Part shown: positions 21,567 to 33,394 of the stretch, piece after piece
Layout: each line of letters begins with the position of its first letter
Position numbering within the stretch: the first letter of the stretch is position 1
DNA from: Rachycentron canadum
Lineage: Eukaryota; Chordata; Actinopteri; Carangiformes; Rachycentridae
Length of the DNA: 64,000 nt
Direction of reading: 5' to 3'
NCBI GenBank assembly: GCA_038496675.1
Contig: CM076663.1
Span: forward strand, 12,287,559-12,351,558
Translations under genes and position numbers: made by a program
Notes under the pieces: generated by a model
The model's input: the letters and a program-made list of their open reading frames with translations, nothing else
Told to the model about the DNA's origin: nothing
Database searches by the model: none

Positions 21567-24500
21567 CTATATATTTGTGCGTGTCTGAGAATGTGTGTGT
21601 TGCCAGTATCTGTGTATTTGAGAATGTTTCTGTGCTTTCCATAGTCTCTCTTTGCATAATTATTAGGATACTATCATCATTAAGGCTAGTTTGGGCTGCA
21701 ATAAATGCACACTCTTCTGTTAATATTTTATTTCTGCATTTAATTTGGTAGGTTGGTGGTGGGGTAGTCCAGTTCTTCTCCAGACCCCATCAGATTATTC
21801 ATGCATCTTTACAAATGAACGTTGTGACTGAGGCTTTATCTCCCAACACACAAATAAACCATGTGAGAGAATGACAGTGAGATAAAGCCAGACAAAAAAA
21901 AAAGGGCACACTTTTATTTTAACACCTACTATATAGTATTTAAAAGCAGTATTTAAACATTTAATAATGGTTTAAACATACTATCATATGTTATGCAGAT
22001 ATAAAAGTGTATGCACTGTATTTGTCTACAACTATAACACCTGTGGGCATTAATAAGTGGAAGAGAGCATATAAACATAATGAATGATATTCCAATCAAA
22101 CCCATTTATAATAATGTAAAATATGTTTAATTGATGTTATAACTTGACTAATACTGAACAAAAGGGGAACTTGAAGTTAAGCTTAACTTGGTCTGAATCT
22201 AAATGTGGTGACTTACAAATAAATAAAGAATAATACAGATAGGCTTCTAAAGATCCCTCAGGTCAGGTTTTGTGTCCAATAAGTGAGTTAGTGAATGAGG
22301 CAAAGTTGGTGATGACGTACCAAGGACACAGCACCAGTATGTTTTAGTTAGTGTGTTGCTGGGCAAGGGAGTGATGAGGGAAATGCAAAAACAGTTATTC
22401 AGGATATTTATCACACAACTGGATAGATTGAGAGACACTTAGTCAATATCAAAGGAAATTCTAGTGTGGCATATAATAATTTCCAAAGTCATATAATCAA
22501 AATTTTGTTTCATCATGGTTTTCTCATGGCCTATTGCAATTGTTCTAGGGCCCAGTGACAGTCCGCAGCCCAGGTGTTTGGAAACTTTGATTGACATGAG
22601 ATATTCTGCTTGTGTGACTCATTTTAGATGAGTCTTTAGGCCACAAGAGGGCACTGTTCTTATGTGTGAGACAAATAAAAAAAGCTTATGTATCTCAGAG
22701 GGTAATGCTGCGGTGGGGAGGTGGTGGTGGTAGGGGATATGTGGCAGTCTCTAATCCGATGGAGGAGAAGAATGACAGTTGTTTGTGGAGTAGAGGTGCC
22801 CCAGATGATCACTGACGCAGCCTAAATCCTTAATCTGTGTTGCCATCTGCTGTGCTCACACATTTACTGCACTTCCTGCTGAGTTTATTCTTAGTATGCC
22901 AGTCAGTTGCAGGGAATAGTGAAAACCAAATCCCTGTATGAAACTGTGCCTCTGAAAGAGCTGAAGGCATTTTCTTGAGACTAGAAAAGACATTTGGGAC
23001 CAATGTGTCATTTTTGCTCTCAATATTCAAAGTTCCTTGTTTTAATGCTAGTTAATATTCCTGGTTCATAGTCCTGCTGTATATGAAAGTTTGAAGTGAA
23101 GCTTGGATGATGTGGGAGTGAGAGAGGGATGTGTTTGATGAAAGCAAGGAGGAGGTGGCAGGGACCAGGGGAGCAACTAAAGGAGGAGGGAGACGGAGGA
23201 GTAAGGCACTGTGTTGGTCTGGGAACAAGGGAGGAGAGCTGAGATGAGCTGTTGCTATGGGAGGAGGAGAGGATGATGGGTGGGCTCTGCCAGCAGGCGT
23301 GGGAGGGAGAAGAAGATGGGGATGAAGGAGGAGTGTGTTTGTAGCACAGGAGGTTCTGGGATGAACAGCACTGTTGGTTATGTAACTGCTGTATTTGGGT
23401 TTTTAATGAACCTCTCTCTTCCTGCTCACTGGCTACTGAGCTGTTACTGTTGGCAGGAGGTGTGCAGCATAAACACACACACACACACACACAGACAAAT
23501 ACACACATAAAAACTTAATTTGCAGCAGAGAAATTTCTCAAACTCTCTTGCTTAAGAAACACATACAAGGTATTCATTTCACAAATTAAACCCTAAGAGT
23601 GAGAGCACTATTCAAACGTAGCACAGTCAAGTTTTTACTTCGGATTTTAGTTATATTTATTTCTATTTATTTGTATGTAGATTTGAAGCTTGTCACTGTA
23701 CATCTGTCTCTCAGTGTAGAGCACGTGTCTCAGATTTCCTCAGTCATGTGTCAGTGAGCTTGCACGTGTTACTGAGGAGGGTTTCATGTAGGTTTAAGTT
23801 AGTAATTAATTTTTCCAGGACTTCCCTGGTGTGAACAGAGGGTGCTCAGAGCACAGCTGGAGGGCACAAGTGTATGTGTTTTTGTCTGTCTGTAAGCATG
23901 TGTGTGTGCATATATGTTCATATGTGAGAGAGTTTAAGTACAGGTATGGGATGCTTCAGTGCACCCTGATCCTGCCCCGTCAATATTTACTTAGTATTCT
24001 GAGATTTGAAGAAAGGGAACTTGTTTCAATATTTATGGATGTGGTCAAACACGAAATCCCTGCAGTCTTTCCAAACTGTGTGACAGTATGCACGCACACA
24101 CACGCAGGGTGATAAAAAAAGAAAAGAAAACTTTGCACTGCTTGGATTCAGTCAAGTAATGGAGTTTATTGATATAGCTGATTGAAAGTAATAATGTTGG
24201 TTGTGGGACAAAACCGACACATGGTTTGGAGATCCTCCAGTCCTCTGATAGCATTAGGCTGTTGATTTTTAGTTTGTTTTGAAAAGATACAACAAATAGA
24301 CTTGTTGGGATTGGAAGAGGGAGGAACACGAGGTAGAGTGGCCGGGGAGCGCAACAATTTATTGGGTAAAATATATAGGTTTGTCTATTCAAATATTGTT
24401 TGAAAGTGAAGACAAACTGTGGGGTCTAGAAAATATCTCCCCTAACCATGTTGATGCTAAATACAAAGCGGCCTTATTTGAATGTGGTCTTGTATAAAAA

Positions 24501-27047
24501 TGCCCAGTGGTGTGCAGTGTGGCGGAGATGGAGGCATTTATTTGTTTTAAACTTGTTCCCATTTACTCTATGGGTCTGGCAGTGCTATTGTGATGAATAT
24601 TCTCTAAATTAAGACGCCTACAGTGGTTGCGCAGTTGGCAGTGAAAAGAGGACTAACGGGAACATTTCTTTCTTCAGTTAGAAAGCAAATATGCTTTGTC
24701 TTTATATTAGATTTCTATTTTGCTACTAGAAGCTAAATGGACAAAGAGAAAAGGGAAAACAGAAAATAACTCAGCTCTCTTGTCTTTTATCTGTGCTGAA
24801 TATGAGAAACCAATTTAATTATTTCTGAAAATGATATTAATCAGCAAAATTTGATAATAAGGAATCTGATTGTGTGGGCTGCAGTTAAAATGGCCGTTAT
24901 AATTTCCAGTATCCAATGGTGATGTCCTCAAATTTATTTTGCTTATTTTTCTTCCAATCAAAAGACTAAATCCAAAGGCATCCAATTTGCTATAAGCTGG
25001 AACCACCACATCTTGTACTTTTTTTCTCGAGAAATCATTGTTAATCAAAATTGTTGATAGATTTTTGACTAATTTTTATCATTTGACCATTTGATTAATC
25101 CATCAGTCGGGTTTAGACTATTGATCAAAGACTTAAAGAAATTTTGAAGACATCACACATTATCCTGAATGAATGATTAATCCATTAGTCAGAAAACTAA
25201 TTGAGAGATCAATGATCCAATACAGTCCTGCTTTGGACTAGTAAAGGTTTGTTGCAACTACCTCTCTTAGATGGTAATAGGGTATCACATAACGTCATAT
25301 AACGTGTCATATCACAGATTTTTTAAATGGCATCACAGCAGACTTTCGTTTTTTTCAGCTCAGACACATCAGGACATTTTACTCAACAGTCCTCTGTTGC
25401 TGTGAAGCTCTGTTGCTATGAAATAGTTCACAAATACTGATGGATGCAGGTAAGTCTCATCCAGCTACCTGCTTATGTTTGTGTTTGTTTTGAATGCCAA
25501 GCAGACCGGGTTACATAACCTGTTTGTGTGTGTGTTGTATGTTTGCGTGTTTGCATAAATATATGTGTGTGTGTTGTGTCTTCTCTTGTAAGCCAAATAT
25601 CCAATTCCCACAGATGGTACGCTGTCCAGGAACAACATCTCAAATCTTTCATCCCCGGCCCATCACCACCATCACTTACACACATATACACACATACATA
25701 CATACAACACTGATTTTTGCAGCTTGTTCAGTTCAGTGGAAAATCTGTCTGGCTAGTTACTGTACAACACGAGCCCCTACCCCTTATACCCTCCCAGACT
25801 AAACCCTCAATTGCGGCTTGTTCGGGTTGTGTGTGTGGATGGTGGTGTGTGGAGGAGGAGGAGGAGGAAGGGGGGGTGTAAAGGAATGCAGGGTTGGGTC
25901 GGGTGGAATGGGATGTCAGAGGGAAAAGAGGGGTCTCTGTTTAGTGTGTATGTGGACTCTATAGACAGATTAAAGACGTGTATGTGAGCTTATTGATGAA
26001 ACAGTGTTTTCCTACTGTGTTTACTCCACTGGGGCCCATTACCCAACTGACAGTGGAAAGGACAGTATTGGAAAAATGGGCGGTAAGAAGAGTTAAGGGG
26101 AAAGAGGAAATTGGTTTATTTTTTGATTTGGTGGAAATTAGGTAATCTTCAGTTTGTTAGTTTCTGATCTGATCTTTGGTAAACTTGCTATGCACTAAAA
26201 TATGATGGAGTCAATTTGGTGGCTTAAAAATTGCAAAGCTGGCAGGATGAGATAAATTACAAATGAGAGAAAATGATCAAGAGCAATGAACTGAGCTGAA
26301 CTTAGGAAAACCAGATATCGGTGTGCACTTTTCAAGTTATACCAAAATACATGCTTATGCAGAAATGCACACACATGCCAACGTGCAGAGCAGCGGGAAC
26401 ACTGTAGGCTGTGTATGGTGGCTCTCCTTCACTTCCGCACCATAAATGTGTGTTTGCTATACGAGGGAACACGGGGAGAAAAGAGGAATTCATGTTGGTG
26501 TTTATTTGAGTTTTGGCCAAATCCAACCTGGGGCGGCTTCATTGGCGGGCACTCTGCGCCAAACCCCAGCCGCTCCTGTACCCCCAGCCAGTCACACACA
26601 TACTGTACACACTCAGGCCCTCAAGCACACACACAACACAAATTTTGCTACTTCCACACACACACGCACGCACACACACATGCGCACACACACACACACA
26701 CACACACATACCTGTCCATCCTAGCTGTATCAAGGTGTGTTTGTCTTTCCCTGCCCACCGTTTTAGGTCCTCCCAGAGCAGGTATTTCCCTTTCTTACCC
26801 ACAGACACACACACATACACGCACATACACCGGAGCTATAGAGGGGGGCTGTCTGTGGGCTGAGTGTGTGAAGCACTTGCATTGATAACCTGCAGCTCAG
26901 AGTCACTCAGTCTCACTTTGTGGCTGTCCCCCTTGCCTGGAACTCCCTTCGCCCTGCTCTGTCTCCTTTCTAGCTTCTCACTCCAGGACCGTCCACAGAC
27001 GTGCTCGGACCCCCACGTTTAGTCTTCACCCCTCTGTCGCTGTCACC
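21567..27047. other. nobox 3'UTR and nobox-matn1 intergenic region
   Basis: The nobox 3'UTR probably ends at AATAAA 21700-21705 or 21853-21858. The remaining ~5 kb shows no supported gene. It has (CA)n tracts (23473-23492, 26657-26708), a diffuse AT-rich segment around 25050-25260 that resembles a dispersed fish repeat, and a G-rich patch at 25850-25880. Promoter and cartilage enhancer elements of matn1 should lie in its 3' part, but I could not identify them reliably. Confidence 0.6.
21700..21705 (+). terminator. nobox: Candidate poly(A) signal of nobox
   Basis: AATAAA 134 bases after the stop codon; a second AATAAA lies at 21853-21858. Either would give a short 3'UTR. Confidence 0.5.
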
Positions 27048-27588
27048 ATGACACCTACCCCACCGCTGTTCCTGCTGCTGCTTGGCCTAATAGGCGCTCA
27101 AGCCACTGTGGACCTCCGCACAGCTGCCGCCATGGGTAAGAATGATGACCTTTAACCCCTTAAATTTATCCTAAATTTAATCCGCCATTGGTTTTTACTC
27201 ATTATCCTCAAAAAATGTGATCTCAAAAGAACTGACTTCAGTAGATCACTTCCATGATGCCCGATTGAAATCTTATCTGAACAGGTGACTGAGACAGAGG
27301 TGAAATATATTCTTCTAAAAGTCAGTTTTTGTAGGTAGTGAAGAAATAAACCCCAGTTTATTTCTCCTCTGTGTTCAGTCTTTTCCATTTATCTAAGGGA
27401 GTATGATGTGTTGCTGAAGGAGAGGAAGGAAAAAAATTTCCTTTCTTAAAGTGAAACTTTTATTTCACTTTAATTCTATCTAATATGGAATTTATTTAAG
27501 TAAGTAATAAACATGATTTACACAGTTTTTACTCTTTTTGGACATTTATTGAACTGTGATAATTGAATTGGACTGTTAATGTTTTAAT

Positions 27589-27638
<50 letters not shown>

Positions 27639-28061
27639 AGTGTGTCAGACGTTGATGGGAGGTAAAACTGAAGGGAGGGAGAGAGGTGAAGGGTGAGAAG
27701 GGAGATCAGTGGAGGTTGTAGTGAGAAATTAGTTTGTCAAAGGCACAACTGCTTGAACTCACTGAAAATCCTACTAACTTTACTTTATGACACTTTAACA
27801 AAAAGAGGATCTCTATCACATACATAAATTAGCTCTATCAGGTGCTCGCGGTTGAACAGGTAAAGGATTGTGTGTCAATATAATCTCAACTAAAAAAATC
27901 TTCAAGTTACACTTTCTGAGTTTTTCTTAAATTTTAACCACATTCTTCCTCTGTGGATTGGATTTTTTCAAGTTGTCAAATAATAAGTTGTTAATATTTT
28001 TAATAAAGATATGTTAGAGGCTTTAGAAAAATATATTTGAAGTTGGTGGCCTCTCATCATC

Positions 28062-28099
<38 letters not shown>

Positions 28100-31000
28100 C
28101 TTCATCCCTGTTTTTCTGGCCAAGCTTCCCTCCATCTCCTCCTCCACCTTTTCCTCTCTCCACCCCTTTTGCACCCGTACATTCTGTCTTTCTGTTTCCT
28201 CCTACCTTCTCTTATAAACATCTAACCAACCTCCATCACCCCCTGCCCTTCCCTTCTCCTCTCCCTACCTTTTTCTCCATGCTCCTCCCATATGTTTTCC
28301 CCCTGCAACGACTCTTTACCACCAATTGCATAAAAGGATTTTTATATTAACCTATACAATTTTAAAACTATTACATGATAATTACACTTCTCTGTCTCCG
28401 TGTGCAGCAGCAGGTTTGTGCAAAACCCGTCCTACAGACCTCGTATTCATCATTGACAGCAGTCGGAGTGTTCGCCCTTCAGAGTTTGAGCAAGTCAAGG
28501 TCTTCCTGGCTAAGGTCATTGAGGGGCTGGATGTTGGACCCAACGCCACCCGTGTGGGAGTTGTCAACTATGCCAGCCGCGTAAAGAACGAGGTATGGTT
28601 ATGATTTATTAACCTGTATTAATATGTTTTTATCATTTGTTGAATCACTTTATTTTACAGATCCTAACTGACCTTGCTATTATGCAACTGTAGGTGTCTC
28701 TTAAGACTCACCGCACCAAAGCTGGACTAGTTAAGGCTGTGACCAAGATTGAGCCCCTGTCCACTGGAACAATGACTGGTCTGGCCATCCAGTTTTCCCT
28801 GAACGTGGCCTTCAGTGAGGGTGAAGGCGCTCGTGTCAAGTCTCCTGATATCAGCAAGGTCAGATGCACATTTAACATTCAGTCTCTGCCTACATTTTAT
28901 AATTATGTTGATCATACTGTATCTAAATTTGCACCTCTATCATCACAGGTTGCCATTATTGTGACAGACGGGCGTCCCCAGGACAATGTGAAAGATGTAG
29001 CTCTGCGTGCACGTGAAGCTGGAATTGAGATTTTTGCCATTGGCGTGGGACGTGTGGACATGAGCACTCTGAGGCAGATGGCCAGCGACCCTCTGGATGA
29101 CCATGTGGACTATGTGGAGAGCTACAGTGTCATTGAGAAGCTCACCAAAAAGTTCCAGGAGGCCTTCTGTGGTAAGTTAGGAGGTGATGGAGAAGGAAGT
29201 GACAGAAGAAGAGGGAAAGATGTCGTTAGGGTATATGCTTACAGAAAAGAGGGACAGGGGCAGAAAAGAGGGGTTAATACTTAGTGAAAGAATGAGTCAG
29301 ATTTTGTCAGGGTTGTACAATCGTTATCCATGCCTTCATCCCCATGGAGAGTGCTGTCTGCTGGCCTCCCTATACTGAGGGTAAGGTGTCAGGATTGCCA
29401 TCTTTTCATTCCAATTTATTGTTCCCTCCCTTCTGTCCTCTGTTCTTCCTCAACAAGACCAAAGTATATTCATCCAGCCATGCAAACTCATTAAATATCC
29501 ACATTGCATGGGGGCATTAGGGCAGGAACAACCTTTTGGAATGAAATTTGCTCCTGTTCCTCAGTCAACTCTCACATAACCGAGAGGCGAGACTGATCTA
29601 TCTGTAATTACCGATCCATTAGTGACAATCATTAAACCTCTAATTAGTAATGCCCTTCGGCGCTCGCTGTCTGCAGCAGTTGTGACTGCTGCCTGCGACT
29701 CGCTTTGCAGCAGCCAGTCTTTTCTGCAGATGTTGTGTCCAAGGGCAGAGCTGCATGATTGCAGTGTTGGATTGTTATTGGATGAGCCTGAGCATCACAT
29801 TTAGAAACCGACAAACAGATGTTGTTTATTTAAGGCTACTCCAATCTTTTCCACCTGTTTGTTTTAAGGATCCACTGGATTTATGCATCATCTACACACG
29901 CAATAAATTGTTGACGTCAACTGCAGGTCACAGTGGATCATTAAAAAAAATCCTAGATAGATTTTCAAACTGACATAGTTTCATTCTCTCCTCCTAACCC
30001 CAATCACCCACCCACCCCCCTTTGTGTGTGTATGGGCCACTACATATGTACTGTGTGTACGTGTGTGTTCTGCATGCACTCACACACACAGTGTCGGACC
30101 TGTGTGCCACTGGGGATCATGACTGTGAGCAGGTATGCATCAGCAGCCCCGGATCATACAAGTGTGCCTGCAAAGATGGCTTTACCCTCATGGACGATGG
30201 TCGCAGCTGCAGTGGTGAGTGTGTGTATGTGGGTGTATGATGGTATTTGTCCAAGCTTGATTATTGTGTTACCACACTAACAGGCTCTGTTGCGTGTGTG
30301 TGTGTGTGTAACATTGTCAGCTTGCAGCAACTCTGCAATAGATGTGGTGTTCCTGATTGATGGCTCAAAGAGCGTTCGTCCTGAGAACTTTGAGCTGGTC
30401 AAGAAGTGGATGAACCAGATTATTGACAAACTGGATGTTTCTGACAACAAGGCTCATGTTGGACTGGTGCAGTATTCCAGCTCTGTCAGACAGGTGAGTG
30501 TCTGTCTTTCACTTACAGGTTTACCAGAAACACTTTGTTCCCTCCCTTATCAGCACCCTGTTCTCTCTTCCCACAGGAGTTTCCCCTGGGCCGCTACAAC
30601 AACAAGAAAGACCTGAAGGATGCTGTGAAGAAGATGGCCTACATGGAGCGGGGAACCATGACAGGTCAGGCCCTCCGCTATCTGTTAGACAACAGCTTCA
30701 ACCCAGGAAATGGTGCCCGGCCTGGAGTCACCAAGGTGGGCATTGTCTTCACTGACGGACGTAGCCAAGACTACATTGGAGATGCTGCTAAGAAGGCTAA
30801 GGAAAACGGTAAGCGAGAGAGAATAGAATAAGTCTGAATACATAGATGTTGTGAAAGTGAGCTATGAAAATACTCATATATGGCAGAAAGATAAGGGAGC
30901 CCTGTGTCTGTATGTTGCAGGCTTTAAGATGTATGCTGTTGGAGTGGGCAATGCAGTGGAAGATGAATTGAAAGAGATTGCCTCCGAGCCAACTGGAGAG

Positions 31001-31444
31001 CACTATTTCTACACTGCTGACTTCAAGGCTATGACCCAGATTGCCAAGAAGCTGCAGATTAACATCTGCCAAGGTTTGAAGTTCCCATTAAATACAAATG
31101 CATACCTGCATTATTTCTTATTTCACCATACATGCTGGCACAGTAACTCAAAGCTGTGCTGAACCTGTGCTGTCTGTTCCCACAGAGGAGGACCCTTGCG
31201 AATGTGACTCCCTTGTTAAGTTCCAAAAGAAAGTAGAAGACGCCCTACAGGCACTAACAAAAAAATATATCCTTTACAACAGGTGAAATTGTGTGAGAAT
31301 ATAATGTTTGGGGGGGGGGGTTAATGCTGTTGTCATATGTTGTGGTATGACATTTTAATTGCTTTCATTGCTGCTGGCCTTGACAAAATCTTACTAGAGA
31401 GTATGTCGAAGAGGATCGCCTTGCTGGAGAACAAAATCGTCTGA
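27048..31444 (+). CDS. matn1: Matrilin-1 (cartilage matrix protein), 10 exons
   Basis: Exons: 27048-27135, 28408-28592, 28694-28858, 28949-29171, 30092-30214, 30321-30493, 30577-30808, 30921-31073, 31186-31266, 31395-31444. Total 1473 nt, 490 aa. Matrilin-1 is a secreted oligomeric adaptor of cartilage matrix linking collagen and aggrecan networks. A signal peptide (PLFLLLLGLIGAQA) follows a good Kozak ATG. Next is vWA1 (~40-210, MIDAS DSSRS, DVGPNATRVGVVNYAS, VTDGRPQDNVKD). Then one EGF repeat (221-261, six Cys, CVCISSPGSYKCAC-like). Then vWA2 (~265-445, MIDAS DGSKS, VFTDGRSQDYIGDAAKKAKE). Last is a C-terminal coiled coil (EEDPCECDSLVKFQKKVEDA then LESMSKRIALLENKIV) with two Cys for inter-chain disulfides. 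vWA-EGF-vWA-coil is the matrilin-1 architecture. The last two exons are joined by an AT-AC intron; without it the frame would end early in YILYNR. Three tandem AGs precede exon 2. Confidence 0.96.
27136..28407 (+). other. matn1: matn1 intron 1
   Basis: Contains a (GT)n tract at about 27590-27634, a (CT)n tract at 28060-28098, and a strongly pyrimidine-rich stretch from about 28060 to 28320. No coding signal. Confidence 0.85.
28401..28413 (+). promoter_or_regulatory. matn1: Triple tandem acceptor (CAGCAGCAG) of matn1 exon 2
   Basis: The sequence tgtgcagcagcagGTTTG offers three AG acceptors three bases apart (exon start 28408, 28411 or 28414). All keep the frame and would add or remove one or two Ala residues just before GLCKTRP, right after the signal-peptide region. 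Confidence 0.6.
29172..30091 (+). other. matn1: matn1 intron 4
   Basis: Separates vWA1 from the EGF exon. No exon-like signal. A mammalian-style extra EGF exon is not present. Confidence 0.8.
31267..31394 (+). other. matn1: Minor-class (U12) AT-AC intron in matn1
   Basis: The donor is ATATCCTT (31267-31274), the exact U12-type AT-AC donor. The likely branch site is CCTTGAC (31378-31384), and the intron ends TTAC 11 bases after the branch A. Splicing joins KK-T to TA-GAG and restores the coiled coil LESMSKRIALLENKIV. Matrilin genes are known to carry an AT-AC intron between the two coiled-coil exons, and this one fits. The intron is 128 nt. Confidence 0.95.
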
Positions 31445-31770
31445 GGACTCTCATCCCACTTTCCCCTTTTCCATATGCACACTCACCCTCATACACTCAC
31501 AAACAATTTTTACTTCCTGTAAAATACTGAAGAGGAACCTGTGTGTGTGTGAACCCTGACCTCTGTTTGTATCCTGAGCTTCCCCAAACCACCTCTGCCT
31601 CCTCCTTTCTCTGCCTTACCTCTTCAACCCTTGGGTTTCCTGGGACATGAAGCGCCAGTTGCCATGGGGACCACACCTGTGTGTGTGTGTGTGTGCGCAT
31701 GCTCCGAAGGTCGTCGTCCATAGCAGCATGTGTGTTTGTTAATAAAACTCTTCCCTCATAGGGAAACGCT
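31445..31770 (+). other. matn1: matn1 3'UTR
   Basis: Short 3'UTR with a small GT run (31677-31694), ending at poly(A) signal AATAAA 31741-31746. Confidence 0.7.
31741..31746 (+). terminator. matn1: Candidate poly(A) signal of matn1
   Basis: AATAAA about 300 bases downstream of the matn1 stop. Confidence 0.6.
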
Positions 31771-32830
31771 GACAGTACACTACAGGGGTTTCTTAGTTGC
31801 TGCCATAATGTTGAATCTTCCCAAACCCCAAAGAGTCTGTCATGTCAAATGGAGCAGCACATCACTGTCACTTGTTTGTCTGTTTAAATGTCACTGTCAT
31901 CTTTCCTTCTCTCCCTCATATCTGAAGGCTTCACCTTTCTTCTCTTACTTCCACACAAAGATATCTAATATTATATATGATATATATATATACATGCACA
32001 CACAGGTAAATTATTATAAGATATATGTCTCATAATAAGGGTACACCATTGATGTTTTTATTTTCCTAAATAAAGGTGATTCAGGAAGTAAATACTAATT
32101 TGTGAAACTATTGTATGCCAAATCAACATTATAGACACATGTACACGCAGACACAGTGGTCAGTGGCCACAAATGGTGGATCAGGCAGTCTGGGTGAGTG
32201 TTTGCAGCAATTGTTTGAATTTATTCCCCAATTACACTTTGGTAAAAAGTCTTAAAAGGTAGTTTTTGAGGTGCTAAAATTCTCCTTAAATTACAATGAC
32301 TGGTACAAAATCAAAGTTGGTTTTACAATCTGTTGTGGATCTTTGGGGTTCCCTCTGGGGTCAAGAAAAGGTTTACTCCTTTATTAGATTACAGCCATGG
32401 AAGTAATGTAGTGCTGAAATGAACCATAGGCCTATGCATTTATTTTGATGACAAAAAATGAATCAGCCCTTTATTTTTGCTAAATATTTGTAAATAATTT
32501 ATTGATTTCTTTAAATCAACAAATAACTGCAGCATCAAATTTTGCTGTTCTTTGCTTTTTTAGATGACACTGAAGACATTGTCTGCCTAAGTCTGATGGG
32601 CATTTGTTGATACTTTATACACTACTTAATTTCCTCATTAACCATGAAACAGATTCATGGACAATAGAAGTAAATACCTAGCTACAATCAGGTAAACTGC
32701 TGAGGTTTTATATTATTCATTATTTAATATTAGTATAAATACAAATAAATCTTTAGACTGAAAAACAAACAGGAGATAAAAGTGTAGGTGTAACTGAAAA
32801 ACCTTAGGTAAATAATGCATAAATATAAAA
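31771..32830. other. Intergenic region matn1-sestrin
   Basis: About 1 kb of AT-rich DNA. The part from about 32400 to 32640 resembles a dispersed fish repeat (gtaaataatttattgatttc, atcaacaaataactgcagca). No gene seen. Confidence 0.6.
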
Positions 32831-32837
32831 CAGAGGA

Positions 32838-33394
32838 GGAGGATGATGATGATGATGATGATGGACTTATCGCCCGGCTCGTGGAAAGTTTCGCCTACGT
32901 CACTATGACGTTGCGTAAGTCTGCTGAGCAACTGAAGTGAAACGGACTGAAACCTGCGGATTCCTCTCAGTGCCTCTTGCAAGGTTTTAGATTTAAACTC
33001 GATTGTGCTGTGCTTGGGGAGGCCGGGACAAACACAAGAACACCGGCTCATCGTCTGTTTCTCACCGACACATCATCAGATTGTCGCTGAAACACTTTTG
33101 CAGCATCTGCTAACAGCGGCTAAGCTAGCTCTGCGAGCTAACCGGCAGAGCGTCTCTCCGGTCAGATAGCCCGACATGAGAAAGGGAAATACCTGTTTGC
33201 TTTCAAGCTGGTCCAGCTTCGTCAATGATTTGTGGAAAAGATGATTGGGCAGTGAGCTAAAACAGGCAATAGCCAACCCAGGTATTCGACAGCTAAGAAA
33301 ACTAACGCTTGCATCAAGCTAACGTTAAAGCTAGCTAACGGCTGGTAACTCAGCCCAGGTGTTTCAACAATCAGTCCGGAGACTGAGGCGAGAG
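32838..33394 (+). promoter_or_regulatory. sesn2: Sestrin promoter and 5'UTR with stress-type elements
   Basis: CpG-rich segment before the ATG. After a (GAT)n run (32838-32862) it packs a CRE-like TACGTCA (32896-32902), ATGACGTTGC (32905-32914; antioxidant-response pattern RTGACnnnGC), a C/EBP-like TTGCGTAAG (32911-32919) and a MARE-like TGCTGAGCAA (32922-32931) within 36 bases. SESN2 is a known NRF2 and ATF4 target, so the cluster is plausible. The 33110-33350 part is a gctaac/gctagc-rich 5'UTR. Confidence 0.5.

Noticed and set aside
23020..23508. 162-codon minus-strand open frame rich in Ser/Pro
   Set aside because: Starts in a (CA)n tract, no recognisable domain, no splice or promoter context.
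26415..26885. Overlapping open frames rich in His/Thr near the matn1 promoter
   Set aside because: Products of a (CA)n microsatellite read in several frames.
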